Shown in pieces: positions 1 to 13,170 of a stretch of DNA of 64,000 nucleotides. The stretch lies in contig CAJFCJ010000003.1 in assembly GCA_904063045.1 (NCBI GenBank), positions 620,001 to 684,000 on the forward strand, read 5' to 3'. Both the position numbers and the translations under genes were made by a program. The first letter of the stretch is position 1; each line of letters starts with the position of its first letter. The stretch comes from Dimorphilus gyrociliatus. Its lineage: Eukaryota > Annelida > Polychaeta > Dinophilidae. The notes under the pieces are model-generated. The model was given only the letters and a program-made list of their open reading frames with translations, searched no databases and had not been told where the DNA came from.

Positions 1-1261
1 ACTAATAAGTAATAAGACACCGTTTGGACCGCAATTTTTCATTATCTAATTGTATTTTATAAAGTTTGCAGAGTTTTCCCAAAACGACAAAGACACGACA
101 AGCGTTTGTCCATTTCTGTCTTAAGCCTTTATTCATTTTCTTACTCTTTTCGAAAGATTAATATTACTAGCCATCTGTGCTTTCTATTTCGAAAAGAGGG
201 TAGTCTTAAAAACAGGCCTTTTTTTATTTGCTCTTTTTTAAAGTAAACGAAATATTTTTAGTAAAAAAGGCTAACAAAGGGAACGTGTTTTTCCGTATGA
301 ACGAAAGAGAGAATGACTAAGTCTTATTTACATAATTAATTAAAGGAAAAAAGGAGAAAGGAGAGAAAGAGAAAGAGAGAGAGAGGTGTGGCGAGGGAAG
401 TAGAATGTGAATAAGGAGAGGGTAAAGGAAAAGAGATACGAAAGTAAGATAGGGATAAGGAAAATAGTTAAAGAATTTGTCTAATAAGACGCTAAATGAA
501 CTCTATGTACACTATATATATATATATACAGTATATATAAATTAGAGAAAACCTTTTGCATAATTAAGAAGATACAAATGTATTAAATTACCTATAAGAA
601 AAAATAGTAAGATTGATTTTTTTCGACCAAAACACTTTTCGTGTTTGATAAGGATAATTATACTCGTTACTTGGATACTGAAAATAATTTTATATATATA
701 TGAGTCTTCCTCTCTTTAGTGTCTATCTCGAAGGATTCTTGAAATCATTTAGAGAGAGAGATTGAGTGAGGGAGGAAGGGAAGAGAGGTGTAATGAAGTT
801 ATATACAATATATATACTGTATATACTAATATATAAGTACTGCAGAGCTTAATTATAACAATAATACAGAGAGAATTAATGTAATATAATGGATATTTTA
901 AGTAAAAACAAAGCAGAATATCATCTCTTCATTTACATTTTTTCAATAAATATATCAATTATGAGTATATAGATGTATATCCCTTTGATCATTGATTTAT
1001 ACATATTGTATTTCTATAAACTCCAATCTGATTCTATTAAATAAATGTCAATTGGAGGATTTTCTATGATTAATTCATCACTCGAATACCGAAAAGTTTC
1101 TTCTCTCATCTTTACCTTTCCTATTACTTAACTCCCCATTCTCTTTATAAAGGTATTTTCATCTTTTAGCCTACGTTTCTTTTTTTTTCTTTATCCTTCA
1201 TTTTTTTTATCAAAGTGCATAGTACGTTGCCTTAAAACTAAACTTTATACTCCTCTCCTCT
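1..1261. other. Gene-free AT-rich stretch
   Basis: No coding exon can be supported here. The stretch is AT-rich with purine tracts (about 355-385 and 750-785) and two copies of a TATATACTGTATATA-type word (523-537 and 811-826). If the gene at 1.3-3.7 kb has further 5' exons they could lie here or left of the window, but I found none with matching frame and splice sites. Confidence 0.5.
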
Positions 1262-3718
1262 CTCAAACGGCGCGTGTTCTGATTCATACAAGCAGAGATA
1301 TCTTTATAATATATACATATATATATACGTGCACCGATGCTGGAGACATGGCTAGCTTTTGGCAGGTGTTTATCACTACTCTTTATAAATTTAATATGGT
1401 ATTAGTAAAAGATAGACAAGAATGAATGAACTATCGCTCCTATCGTGAAAGATGACGATTATAAGAGGCGAAAGCTATTAGCATAAAGAAAAAAAAGGAA
1501 AGACAGTGTCTACGCCGTTTCGTGATGCAATCTGGAAAAGAAAATATTTGTTGACGTGTTCGATGATAGAAGCTGACGCAGATAATGACGGATTATCTTA
1601 TGCTATACTATTAGATATTAACTCATATCTTACGGAAGTATGTTGAAAGTAGTCGATAGTAGGTTGTAAAGGGGAGTCCATTAATTATAAAAAATGACAA
1701 ATTATACTTTTTTGACCACTCTTTTATAAAATTATCTTCTATTAGGCCTACATGGTCCAACGTTTCCTCCCTAATAAGGAATAACTGCATAATAGGATAA
1801 AGACGTTGGTAGATTTTTTTCCCTTCCCTCCTTTCTATTTCATCTAAAAAAGTTGCCTTAAAATAATTATCTATTTAGGTGGAATTGTGGCAAACTAGGT
1901 AAATTACGTAATAAGGAGAGGTAATACTATCTTGAGTGTACGGTGCCCTATATCATAATAGCTTTTTAATCCAAGAGCTTTTAACGCTTTTTTCATATAT
2001 ATCGTATTGAATTTATATAAAAGAAACAAGATAATGAATAACTGTTCTTCCAGTTGAATAAAAAATTGAGAAGGACGACAGATGCTGACTAAGCATTTAA
2101 AAGAGAATGGTAGTTTATGTAAAACGCTAGGCTTGACTGATTTCATCCTTATGCTACTTGTTCCACGAGTATCTCTTTTTTAAAACATAGGCTCTCTGGC
2201 CTTTCACAGAGAATATTACTTAGACGGTAAAAGTAAAGTCGTATTTCAAAGAGGGTAGCAACATTTGAGATGCTCAGTCTTCATTTGCAAAGAAAAACAC
2301 TGTATTATGAATAATACGAATAGAATCCAAATATTCTATGTGATTAATAACGTTTTTCAGTTTTTTTTTTCTACTGGGTAAGAATATAAAAATACCATAT
2401 ACTGCAATATGATATTATCAAATATCATGAATGTTTATTGCACATGCTGTAGCATCACCTTCCACCTAGGAAAGCCTAGTTATCAAACCAACCTTCCGAC
2501 AAATCTTATCTCTATTTCCACCCACCGACCTTTGACCCCACCAAACTCCTCTACATAAACAATCTATGTCTTTTTTATTTTTCAGAATGGTGCTCAAGGC
2601 TCATGGCGCCTACTGGCCAAATGCGGAATAAACGAGGTAATATCAGTAAAAACGATTCGAAAAAGGTCAATAAAATCGGTGAATGATAGTCGTAAATCAT
2701 TGTCACCGATTCGCATGTTCCTGCCCCAGACACGCGTAAATACACGCCCAAGTTAAGCGTAAAAAACGGAACAAAACGGTTCAGAGAGCGGCTACCATAA
2801 AGAATTTTGACTTATAAATACATTTATATATATATATATTATATATAAATATATATATATATATACAGCATATTGAGCATGCATAGATGTCATCCTACTC
2901 CGACAAGGGTTTCTTTATAGAATAACTGCAAATAAGGTAAAGAAAATTACCCGAAGCAAGTACCTAATGTTCTCCTGTCGTTAACGATGATCACTTCCGA
3001 AGTTCTACCCCTAAGCTTTCTATTCTAGGCCTTTAAATTTTTCATTTACAACTCCTAACCTTTCGGTTCGTCTCCTTCAACGCCATCTATTGGGATATTA
3101 TACGAATTGCGAACGTTGTAAATACTTTCCTGCTTCGTTAGGAGAGATGCTAATTCAATGTTATCTCTGTTTCTCTTGTTCCTCCTCCTTTTGTTTGTTT
3201 TCCATTAAGATTTACAAAAGATTTATCAGTAGCTTGGACCTTTTTAAAGCAAATAAATTTAAGAGACTAATAACGATGCTGATAGCCTAAGAGGGTTCCG
3301 CTTTATTGTCGTGCAATTTATAGCCATAAATAATCAACTAAATTGAGTTAATTTCTTTTTTACGCAAATTCTTTTCCGATTGATATTCAATCAATTAAAT
3401 TCATAAATGTAATAGCTCCTTTTATTCTCCTTTTATCTACTTTCTTAACCTTTAGGGTACACCTGTCAAAGACAATGACGGTTCCTCAAACGACTCAGGT
3501 AGAGGAAGCGACGAAGGTACATATTGCAAATGTATTAAATTTTTAATAATCCTTTTCAATATTTTACGTTTTCATCAGGTGATCAACGAACTAAACTTGG
3601 TGGCAATCTACAAACTTTCCGCGATTGGTACCCATCTAAATCAAATCACGTTATTTATAAACGTGGTAAAGTTGATGTTCAACTGGAAAGAGACGATGTG
3701 CCAGAGTCTAACGTCTAG
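1262..3718 (+). CDS. Unrecognised small spliced gene, or 3' end of a larger one
   Basis: Four exons share one open frame with consistent phases: one ending at 1365 (CAG|gtgttt), 2586-2636, 3456-3516 and 3579-3718 (TAG). The left edge of the first exon is unclear. An in-frame ATG at 1348 would give about 88 residues beginning MASFWQ, but the frame stays open further left, so this could be an internal exon of a gene that starts outside the window. The third exon is acidic and Ser/Gly-rich (DGSSNDSGRGSDEG), and the protein ends in DVPESNV. Such Ser/Asp/Gly stretches occur in protocadherin cytoplasmic tails, so this may be the end of another adhesion receptor; that is inference only. I do not recognise the family. 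The frame agreement over three introns is the main support. Confidence 0.4.
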
Positions 3719-3919
3719 AGAGATTTTCAATATAAACAATATGCATAAATATATAAGTGTATATACAAAAGCAAAATGTATATACAGAAATATCTCTGTC
3801 TACCAATCCATCTCTTTTCATAAATATCTATATATCTCCTCAATCTCCCTTATCTCTCTCTCTCTCTCTCTTTCTTTTCTTTTTATTTTTCAATGTTTGA
3901 TTTGTACAAAGAGAAAACA

Positions 3920-3955
<36 letters not shown>

Positions 3956-5100
3956 TTTACATAGCATTACAAAACTGCACTGGCAGTAAGAAACAAGAAT
4001 GAACTTTTTACAGGCCTACGTCACTCTTTATATGATGTTAGTCTCAAAAAAAAACAAAAGTAACAAAATTGAAAAACTTGTTTTAGACTGATGGAAATAT
4101 TTCTTTCTTTTATTTCTTCCTTTTTTTGTTTTTTGAATAATAAAACAATTAATAATGAAATTAATTTGAATTGTTATTCTATTCGATTTTTTATATATTA
4201 CATTACAATAACATTTTAATAGGTTTGAGGAATATAATGAAGTGTTTACTGATTGTAATATAAGACTGTATCAATGAATATGGTAAACACTTGGTAATAA
4301 ATAGATTGATCTGGGTCAAATAAATAATTGTTTAAAGAACAAGCTTTCAATTTTTTTTCCCTTTTTTTTTAGGTTCAAGATTATTGGAAATTGTTAAGAG
4401 AAGAGGAAATAGGCGAGAAGAGAAATTAAAGGAAAGAGTGAAGATAAAAGGAAAAAGATATACATGCATAGAGTATTTCTGTCTATATATTGTCAAATAT
4501 ATATAAATAAACATACTAAATGAAGATGTTAATATTATATGAAATACCATTGTTTATAATAATTAGTATATTGATATAAAGAAAATAAAAAATTAAGAGT
4601 TAGTTGTTTGCCTCAAGATATAAAGTTTGCAAATAAAACTATAGAGTTTATGCAAGAGTTTTTAAAAAAGGATATAGAAAGAATCAATAGAGATCAATAG
4701 GAAAACAATTGCGGAAAACAAACTGGACGCAAAGAGAACTGCTAAGAGAAGAAAAGGTATGAAAAGAATAGGAACAATTTTCCCTCTATCCATTCACCCG
4801 TATTTATTTAGCACGCAGCCGCTCGATAAATAGGAGCGTGTCAAGCGCATTTCTACCGGCATTAATCGAACTCTTGTATTTACGGATAAAAAGAACCTTA
4901 ATAAAACTACTTGTCACGCCCAGATACGTGTTCGTTTGTAAAGATGCCATAGTCTTCCTGTCATTCGTAGTCCGAGAGAGGGCCTTACAACCAGCTTCGT
5001 CTCTCCTTTTCTTCATACGGCAGTTGATACATTGTCGTCTAGAAGAGAAGAGTGGGAAAAGGGAGATGATCAGAACCATTGAGTAAGTGAGTGAGAGAGT

Positions 5101-5102
<2 letters not shown>

Positions 5103-5139
<37 letters not shown>
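5103..5139. repeat. (GA)n microsatellite
   Basis: An uninterrupted GA dinucleotide run of about 37 bp followed by a purine-rich flank. Confidence 0.95.
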
Positions 5140-5145
<6 letters not shown>

Positions 5146-6726
5146 AGAGAGAAAAATAAACAAATACTGAGTAAATATTGCATAAAACATTTTTTTTGCT
5201 ACTATATGTAAATTAATATCGAGCGCCATCTTTGGTACATAATTAATAATTTATTAAAAGGATAACAAGGAATCGTTTGGCATTCGATAAAGTATAGGCA
5301 AAGAAATCGATATAAAGGTTAATAAAAGAGGTTAATTATTGAAGTCTTGGATGTATTTGTTGGCGCAGAACCTTTTAGTCTAGTTCCTTCTTTTCCTATT
5401 TCTACCACTTATACTTAAACAAAATAGTAGTAACTGGAAAACACATATCTATCTATGAATATTCATTACCTAATTTCTGAAGTATTTCACGTTCTTCGTA
5501 TATTCTTCTTGGCTGTGGACAGAATGAAAAGAAAAAATTAGAGATAAGAAAAACAAGCGCAGCTGTCCATTGGTCAACCGCAAAGAGATTTAATTGTTTG
5601 CTTAAAGAAATTGGGCATTAGTAAGATGAATGTCCAGCGTGTTGGACGCAGATTAAAAATACCACCGTTTTATTGTTCTAATTAAGTAGTTTTCAGGGAT
5701 TAAGATGATTAAGTAGTGCTCAGTCACGTTTTGCCTAATAGGCTGAAAAAATTATACGCTTTACCGTCGGCATTGGACGAGAAAATGACCGTTCTGCTCA
5801 GTCAACCGGTATGACAAACACTCTCTTGTCAAAAAACTCGAAAATTAATTGTCTTATATCGGATAGATGGCGCTCCGATTGAATGCGCCTCCCTCAAAGT
5901 TAATAATCTCTTTAGCCACTCATGAATATAATTGTTTGTAGGATAATCTCAATTAACTTTTCTTTATATGTTTCTTTATATTTTCTAATAAATACTTTAT
6001 CTTAATTATTATATTATTGTTATTAGCATTAGAAACAATAATGACTAGCTACTCCAAAATTAATTTGTTTGTAATTTACAAACAGATTTGATTGCTTTTT
6101 ATTAAATTCTCTGTATTTAGTTTATTAAGCCTTTATAGACACTTCCTTTCTCTCTGTCTCCTCCCCTTCAATCCCCCCGTTTTTTCCTCCTCCCCTTCCC
6201 CCTCTACTCATATACTTCGATTGCTAACATATATTTTAAATAGTGAAAAGAAAAGTTTGGAAAAAAGAAGGAATAAACAGAACTTAAACATCCGTAAGAA
6301 AAAAAAAGAAACTAGATAACGAGCAAATCATCAGTCGGACGCTGATTAGGGAGAAAAAGTCGATTGGAGAGATTGAAAAGGGCAGAAAAAGGATGAAATT
6401 TAAGATTGAGATAGAGGCTTTATGGGTGGTAGTAGCTTGTTGGAATAGACAGAGAGAGAGAGAGAGAGGGGGAAAGAGAGATAAAGAAGAGACACAGAAA
6501 AAGAAATTGAAAAACAGGAGGTAGGATAGGGCATTCAAATGGAAGGAATTGTTTATTTAGTTAACATACTTTTTATTTGGACTTAGATCTGTATTTATAC
6601 TAAAAAAAACCCAAATTTTTGTTGTTTGAATCCCATAATCCTTAAATCTCATAACTCGTTCTTAGTAATCAAAAGAGAAAATTCATAACTGGTTATTTTA
6701 TAAACGATAACTAGAGAAAAAACACA

Positions 6727-6729
<3 letters not shown>

Positions 6730-6760
<31 letters not shown>
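6730..6760. repeat. (CT)n microsatellite
   Basis: A CT dinucleotide run of about 31 bp. A second run of the same type lies at 7137-7160. Confidence 0.95.
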
Positions 6761-6762
<2 letters not shown>

Positions 6763-7136
6763 GTCTTTCTCTCTTTACATATACTTCTCCCTAGTAAACT
6801 TTATTCCGTCCTTCCTTACCAAACACGAGACTTTATAAATACATATAAAGTCAAGGTCACTTCTTATCATCTACTATTTACATAATACATCAGTTTATTT
6901 ATTTAATTGATATTAATATTATATTATATAGAGGAAAAAAGACTCTATATAGATATTTATTTATAAATTGTTTAAGTAATTCGCTCATCTTTCTCGTCCA
7001 CATCTTGCGATATATAAATTGATTAACGCGGAAGTAGATCGCTATATTATTAATATAGGCCTACATTAAGATAGGGAAGTGTAGAAAAATAAATTACTCT
7101 ACTTATATATTTCTTTCTCACTCTTTTCCCCCTGTT

Positions 7137-7167
<31 letters not shown>

Positions 7168-8169
7168 ACACACATGCTCTTTTACTTCCTTCCTCCCCCT
7201 TAAACGCTATTTCTCCACTGCTCATATCTTCTCTCTGCCCTTCTATTTCTTTTTTCAAAACATGCTCAAGTATATTCTTACACATATACAGAGTATACAC
7301 TTTATATATATACTGTATATATTTATTGTATATATTCTTAATGATAATAATAGATAGGCCTACGCGAAGAACTGATGAATATTAATTATTTGGTAAAATT
7401 ACCAAGAGAGTTTATATTTTGAAAAATCGAAGAAACATTTTTCTCTTAGCTAAGGCGAAACTTGAGTCTATTTTTTCTTTATTAAATTTACAGAAGATTA
7501 TCGCGTGATCGACTGTTTGTATTTATATTGTAGATATATTGGAACATGCTTGCGGATGTTTTTATTATTTTTGGCGTTTATTTCATGCCAGATGATGCGC
7601 AATTCTCTTCTTATAAATTTATACTTTCCTCTTTCTTCCTTGATTAACTGTAAAAATGTTTATATAAAGGGAATTGTTCTCGCCTCTCACCCTGATCTGA
7701 GTTTCTTTATCCCTCTTTCTCCATTTTATTTTCTTTTTAAGAAAAGAAAGAATTGAAGATAAAGAGGCAGAGAAGGAGAAGGAGATAGAGAAAGGAAGAG
7801 ACGCCTTCTTCTTGGTAAATTAAATGACGTCATGCACTTGTAAAGTCTATTAACGTTTTATTTTTCCGTATGAGTATTTAGTGTTATATTTTTCCCTTTC
7901 TTCCTTTCACTTTTATTACTTCCTTTTCTCCTTCTTCCTCTCGATTTTATACCTGAGATTTTGTCTGTTTGAATAGGAAGAAGACGACGAAAGATATTCC
8001 ATTTTTCCATTAATTAAACACACTGCCAAACCAGTCGCGTGATAAACCGACGTTTCTATATTTGCTCGCAATATAGGCCTAAGAAAGAAAAGTTCCTATT
8101 CTTACGGTTTATTGCGCTTTCTCGTCTTCATTGAATACATGGTAAAGCACTTAGACCTATTTTGTTCAA

Positions 8170-8217
8170 TTAATTTTGAAAAAAGTCGCCGGTGTATATT
8201 GCGTGATTTTCAGTACG
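8170..8217 (-). CDS. Candidate terminal protocadherin exon
   Basis: A strong acceptor (pyrimidine-rich, ending cttcttcag) precedes CGT ACT GAA. The phase-0 frame encodes 15 residues (RTENHAIYTGDFFQN) and stops at 8170-8172. It fits the phase-0 donor at the end of the preceding exon and removes an intron of 605 bp. If the donor at 8822 were not used, the frame would instead read only five further residues (VSIIL) and stop. Confidence 0.45.
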   Translation of the reverse strand, partial: RTENHAIYTGDFFQN

Positions 8218-11200
8218 CTGAAGAAGGAAGTAACTCAAGAAAATACTTAGGGTCAATAGAAAGATGATTTAGAGAGCACCTGGCGCTAATATGAGTTTTC
8301 CATGAAAAAATTGCGCTTATTAGCGAAAATAATTAGGTTGTTCAATTGGTTACGTAAATGAAAAACTTGTTCATTCTAACCTCGTATATTTTTGGCAATC
8401 TCTCGTGACCAGAACACAGTTGACTATGTGATCTAGAATAGGCTATTTCTCTTCCCCTCCACGACGAATTCTTCTCTCCGAACAATCGATGCTAAGGACG
8501 GTAAAAGAGGAAAAAATATGAGATGATAATAAGGGAAATACGATAAATTAAGTGAAATTAGTTTTGTACATTCAGCTAATTTTTCAATACTTAAACAAAT
8601 CAAGTCTATTCTGGCTTCATTTTCTCTTTAGTCATATGGATATAATCATAGGAGAATTTCTATTAAAAACTGTTATTTCCAGTAAAATAAATGATTAGGG
8701 ACGGAGAGCTTTGCCAAGCAATTTTATGTAATAATTAAAGGCTAGAAGTTCGGTAAGAAAGTACGATAAAATAATACTACCAGCAAGGAAAATTCATTGG
8801 TCAACTAAAGAATTATACTCACGTTTGCTACGCGCTCCTCATTATCCGATATGCATGAAACATCATCTTCAAAAGCGTATCTCACAGACCCATTGACCGG
8901 TACAACACCGCCATCATCTCCTCTCCTCTGGTGATTTTTCTTTTTCCTACGCCTCTTTCTTATCAGTACGCAGCAAATTATGATAAGGATAGCGAAGAGG
9001 ATGGAAGAACCTATTCCCAAGCTTGTTACTAGTGTAGTTTTCCCAAATTTATGAAAGAAGCTTGAAGACGATGCATCGACGATGATTTTGAATGATTTTG
9101 ATTCTGATAATTTGCCATCAGATATTCTTACTTCAAAGTTGAATTCTTCTTCCGAATGATCGTCTATCTGACCCTTTTGATGTTTTTACCAAAACATTGA
9201 TAAGAAAGGGGAAAAGGGACGGAAAAAAGAAGCAAAAGTAACGATTAAATCATAAATTATTAATAGAAAATATAATAAAAAACTATACATTTAGAAACAA
9301 TTCTCCATCGGCCGTTATTAGAAAGAGACGTCTATAGCGACGTTGCGTGATTTCGAATGTTAAATTCGTCCCTAAATCCTTATCTGCCGCCCTTATCTTC
9401 CCAATTAACGTTCCGTAACCAGCGTTTCTACTAACTGAAAATGTTAGCCCTGCTTCGTCGTAAAAATAAGGCTTTTCGTCATTCTTGTCTAATACTGTAA
9501 CCAAAATCTCTGCTTTATCGGAAAGGGAAGCGTCCATGACGTCTCTAGCTACGGCATAAAATTTGTATGAACTTTGTAATTCCCTATCGAGATCTCGTAG
9601 CAATCGTAACTTCCCCGTCTGTCTTTCAAGACTGAACGCTTCCGGGCCGTCTAATTCGTAGACGGTTTGGTTGAAGGGTGAAAGATCGAGGTCAACAGCT
9701 GTTAATTTTCCTAGGAGCCCCCTCCAATTCTCAGTAACGTTGAACTCGTAGGCTTTCTTCTCAAAGATTGGACGTTCGTCGTTGCAATTGTTAATTCTAA
9801 TAATCACGTGACCAGTTGATTGTCTACTAGGTTTTCCGTGATCTCGGACAGTAACTCTAAAAGAGAAGTTTTGCTGAATTTCAAAGTCCAATTTTTTCTT
9901 AAAGTATGGGAAAATTTTCTCGATTTGTTCTCCTTTCAATTGCAGAAAGAAAGGTAATTTATGATTGTATATGTTGAAAAATTTGTACTACTTATGGACA
10001 TAAATAGGCCTAGAATTTTCTCTTTTACCTTTATCTTCAATAGAGAGCCATAATTGAAAAAATGATCATAATAGGCTTTAAGAGACTTATTCTTCTAATA
10101 CTTATAACTTAAACATAATAAAAAAAGAAATAGCAACTGAGATCCTTGAATAAGAACCCATACTTTAAGACAAAGAAGCCCACTAGACGGATCCAACTGG
10201 AAAAAGTCGACGTCGGAATCAATCAGATAAGAGAGTTCGCCATTCGGACCGATATCGCCGTCATTCGCTCGAATACGCCCGATTACTGAGCCAACTATTG
10301 CCGTTTCATTGACGTTCATTTGAAGGGAAGAATTCTGTAGGATAGGGTTGTTGTCATTCACATCCTTGACCTTTACTGTTAAAGACTTCCAAGCGGTCCT
10401 TCGTGGATGACCTTTATCCGCACAATTAATCTTTATACTATAAGTATCACGATCTTCTCTGTCCAATTTTCGTGTGGTTACAAGTTGATATGAGTTCACG
10501 AAAGGTTTTATTTCAAATGGTTCACTAACTGTCGGAGAATTGGTTATATACTTTCCACTACTATTTGGATATGATACATTAAATATAAATATATGTGTCT
10601 TTTATGAACCCTCTCCACCTGTCCAATTAGTTTAATTACCTTGATGATATTTCTTGGATATGGAATATAAACAGCTCTTCCTCCTCTCGGCTCTGTTTGA
10701 TGCTAATTGCATCTTCTATAGAGTTTTAGGGATTACAGTACAATATTCATGGAGAAATGTCTATACTGGCTCTACTGTACGCTGCTATTTTTCGAATGAG
10801 CGATATTCGGTTAAATATAAAAGTTATATACTGGAGTTGAATCTCCTATCCCTAATATCCTAATTTCAGTCATATTACAGAAGTAAGACTGACAACTAAT
10901 TAGCAAGATAAAGGAACCTGGTAACTTCCTAATTATGTGTTCACCCTATGGATAAATTTGGCTAATGATTAAAGTTGAAGCAAAAGGAATAAATCCGTAT
11001 GTCATATAGCCGCATTTCATTGCTATCCTCATCATTATTAATGCAGGTTCTTTAAATTACTCCTTCTTTCCAAAATTACTTAAATGACAGATAATCATTG
11101 ACACAGAACTACATTTTTGATGAGAAACAAATTTCCATGTTGCCACCCCCAATCTCCACCCCCTAACCACCTATTCCCTGTTGATTTATTGACGAAGACT

Positions 11201-13170
11201 TAATTTTTCAAAAGGGTTTATGAATAACCAATTCTTCGACGAACCTGAACATTCTAATTCGCCATTTCTGCCGTCGTCTTTGTCCTCTAACAGAACTCTT
11301 GCTACGAACGCTTTTGTTTCTTGATCTTCGTTAACATAGGCAACTTTTGACGAAGTTAGAGTATCGATAGTAATCTCTGGCGGATTATCGTTAGCGTCTC
11401 GTACATTTACAATAACCCTAACAGGAGTGGAGCATTTTTTAGGCGTTCCTCTATCGCACGCCTTTACTGTGAAAAGATACCGGCTCTTTGTTTCATAATC
11501 CAATGGAAATCGTGAAAAGATTTCCCCAGTCTTCTCCTTTATCCTAAATTCATTATAAGATGCTAACCAATAAGTTACTTGTCCATTTCTCCCAGCATCT
11601 CTGTCTCTTGCAACTACATGACCAATTGGCGTGTTGATATGATTGTTTTCTAAAACACTACAATTCCCAGGGCGATTTTAAAATGTTATTTTAATCAGTA
11701 ATCATTATAATAAAATAGAAGAAACATTAAAGAAATAAGGAGGATAATGATAAAAAGAAGATAGGAGAGGGGAAAATTAATCAGATTAAATATTAGTAAT
11801 TTGGTTAAAAAGGGAGAAGGAAAGTAGGGAAGAATGAGTATGGAAAAAACTTGTTTTTAATCTTTTTTTAAGTATATAAAGAAAAGCAAATTTTAAAAAC
11901 GCCCCTTATGTTGTATGATGATCTTTGAAATTGAGGCTCATTATCGTTATCGTCCTTTATTATTAAAGTCAAGGGTAAGGAAGTCGACTTTGGAGGATTT
12001 CCTCCGTCAAAGGCTCTAAGTGTAAAGTGGTAGGAATTGATTAATTCTCTATCCAATCTTGAACTCAATACCAAATAAGGTTCGACGAATTGCGCTTTGC
12101 GGCGCGTATGAAAGGAGAATGTGGACGAATGTTTATTAATTAGTTTATAGCCTTTTATGGAAAATTGGCCGGAATCGATATCTGTGGCGATTGGTAGGAA
12201 GAATTTTGTAGAAATTTGCGAGTTTTCATTGATTTCTAGTTGAGTTTTAGCATTCTTAAAGCGATAAGAAACCGTTTTTTTTTTCTTTTCTCTAGATTCC
12301 TTTTTTTTTTAAAAAAAAATTGAATATAGAAAATAGAGGAAGAGAAAAAAAAATTGTATATTATCCATTTTACAAGAAGAGATTACAAGTTCAACAATAT
12401 TAAGAAAGTTGCATTATAGAATGCGGTAGGTTGAAAAAAAGCAGATTTATATTACAGAAAAGGCAACAAAAGAATGGTTAATGCTTTTCAAGAAGTAAAG
12501 AGCTTTAGGAGACGACCACGTTGTGAGAAATATGTCCCTGATTGGCTTACGTTGCGTCTAGTAAAATTCTTACATCTCAGTATACTAATATAATGATAAC
12601 TGATGCAAAACAGGATGATAGAGACAAAGTGGTAAACAGAGGAGGAAGGAAAGAGAAGGATGGTGAAAGGGTGAGAAAATGATGGACAGGTGTACATATA
12701 ATAGTATTCGAGAAGGAATATAAAGAAACGGGAGGAAATCTTACAAGTTTTATTCCTCTAACTTAATCAATATTATTGATAAAACGGTTAAGTATCACTT
12801 TAAAAATAGGAGCATTATCGTTACGATCCTTTATTAGTAAGGAGACCGGCAAGAGGCGGAAGTTAGAGCCGTCTAATACCGCTATGCCAAAGTTTAAGGG
12901 GCATTTCTTAAGCTGGGCGCAAATCGAATCCCTATCTATCCGGTTAATTGCCTCGAGTATGCCATTATTGATTCCAAAAAGTGAGGTAATATTGACTTTA
13001 GACGCGCTAGTCGTCACAATTCGAAACTTACTTGACGCCGGAACTCTTACATCCGCCGTCAAATTTGCCACAATTGTTCCGTTTGGTATTTCTTCGTAAA
13101 TACTATAGTCCAAACTTACGACGTAAGTTATAGTGCTGAGAATAACAAAACAAGTAAGAGAATGCAGCAT
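8170..13170 (-). CDS. Protocadherin with seven cadherin repeats (delta type)
   Basis: Homophilic cell-adhesion receptor. Exons in transcript order: 12799-13170, 11905-12254, 11245-11657, 10164-10528, 9289-9918, 8823-9173, and probably 8170-8217. About 840 residues: signal peptide, EC1 with the protocadherin LDRE-like plus paired-Cys pattern (IDRDSICAQLKKC), then EC2-EC7 with repeated LDRE, DxND and NDNxP calcium-binding motifs, one membrane helix (LGIGSSILFAILIIICCVLI) and a basic juxtamembrane segment RKRRRKKK. Seven repeats match delta-1 protocadherins. The tail is short: exon 6 ends in a perfect donor (AAC|gtgagt), and the best following acceptor gives 15 residues ending GDFFQN. All phases agree. 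The exon 2 donor is AAG|GGGCGT, not GT; a GC-AG alternative ends exon 2 at 11903 and starts exon 3 at 11649, but the AAG model preserves the YxxxVxEN cadherin motif. Confidence 0.9.

Larger units (their letters stand above)
3719..8169. other. Gene-poor intergenic region with microsatellites
   Basis: About 4.4 kb with no supportable gene. It holds (GA)n or (CT)n tracts at 5103-5139, 6450-6468, 6730-6760 and 7137-7160, a perfect palindromic CRE (TGACGTCA, 7825-7832), an NR5A/ERR-type half site (TCAAGGTCA, 6851-6859), AGATGGCGC-type sites at 5221-5235 and 5864-5874, and TAGGCCTA copies at 7056, 7355 and 8074. Longer open frames here run through the simple repeats and are not credible as proteins. 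Confidence 0.5.

Noticed and set aside
3579-3989. A longer frame overlapping the last exon of the leftmost gene
   Set aside because: It continues through CT and TA repeats into low-complexity sequence; the shorter spliced frame has matching phases.
4804-5229. Long minus-strand frame beginning in a microsatellite
   Set aside because: Its N-terminal part is translated (CT)n repeat. Only the part after the strong acceptor at 5040 could be an exon, treated under the tail finding.
6092-6538. Open frames rich in Ser, Leu and Phe on both strands
   Set aside because: They are translated pyrimidine tracts with no splice-site or family support.
12776-13099. Open frame on the plus strand opposite the first protocadherin exon
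   Set aside because: It is the antisense shadow of a well-supported cadherin repeat.
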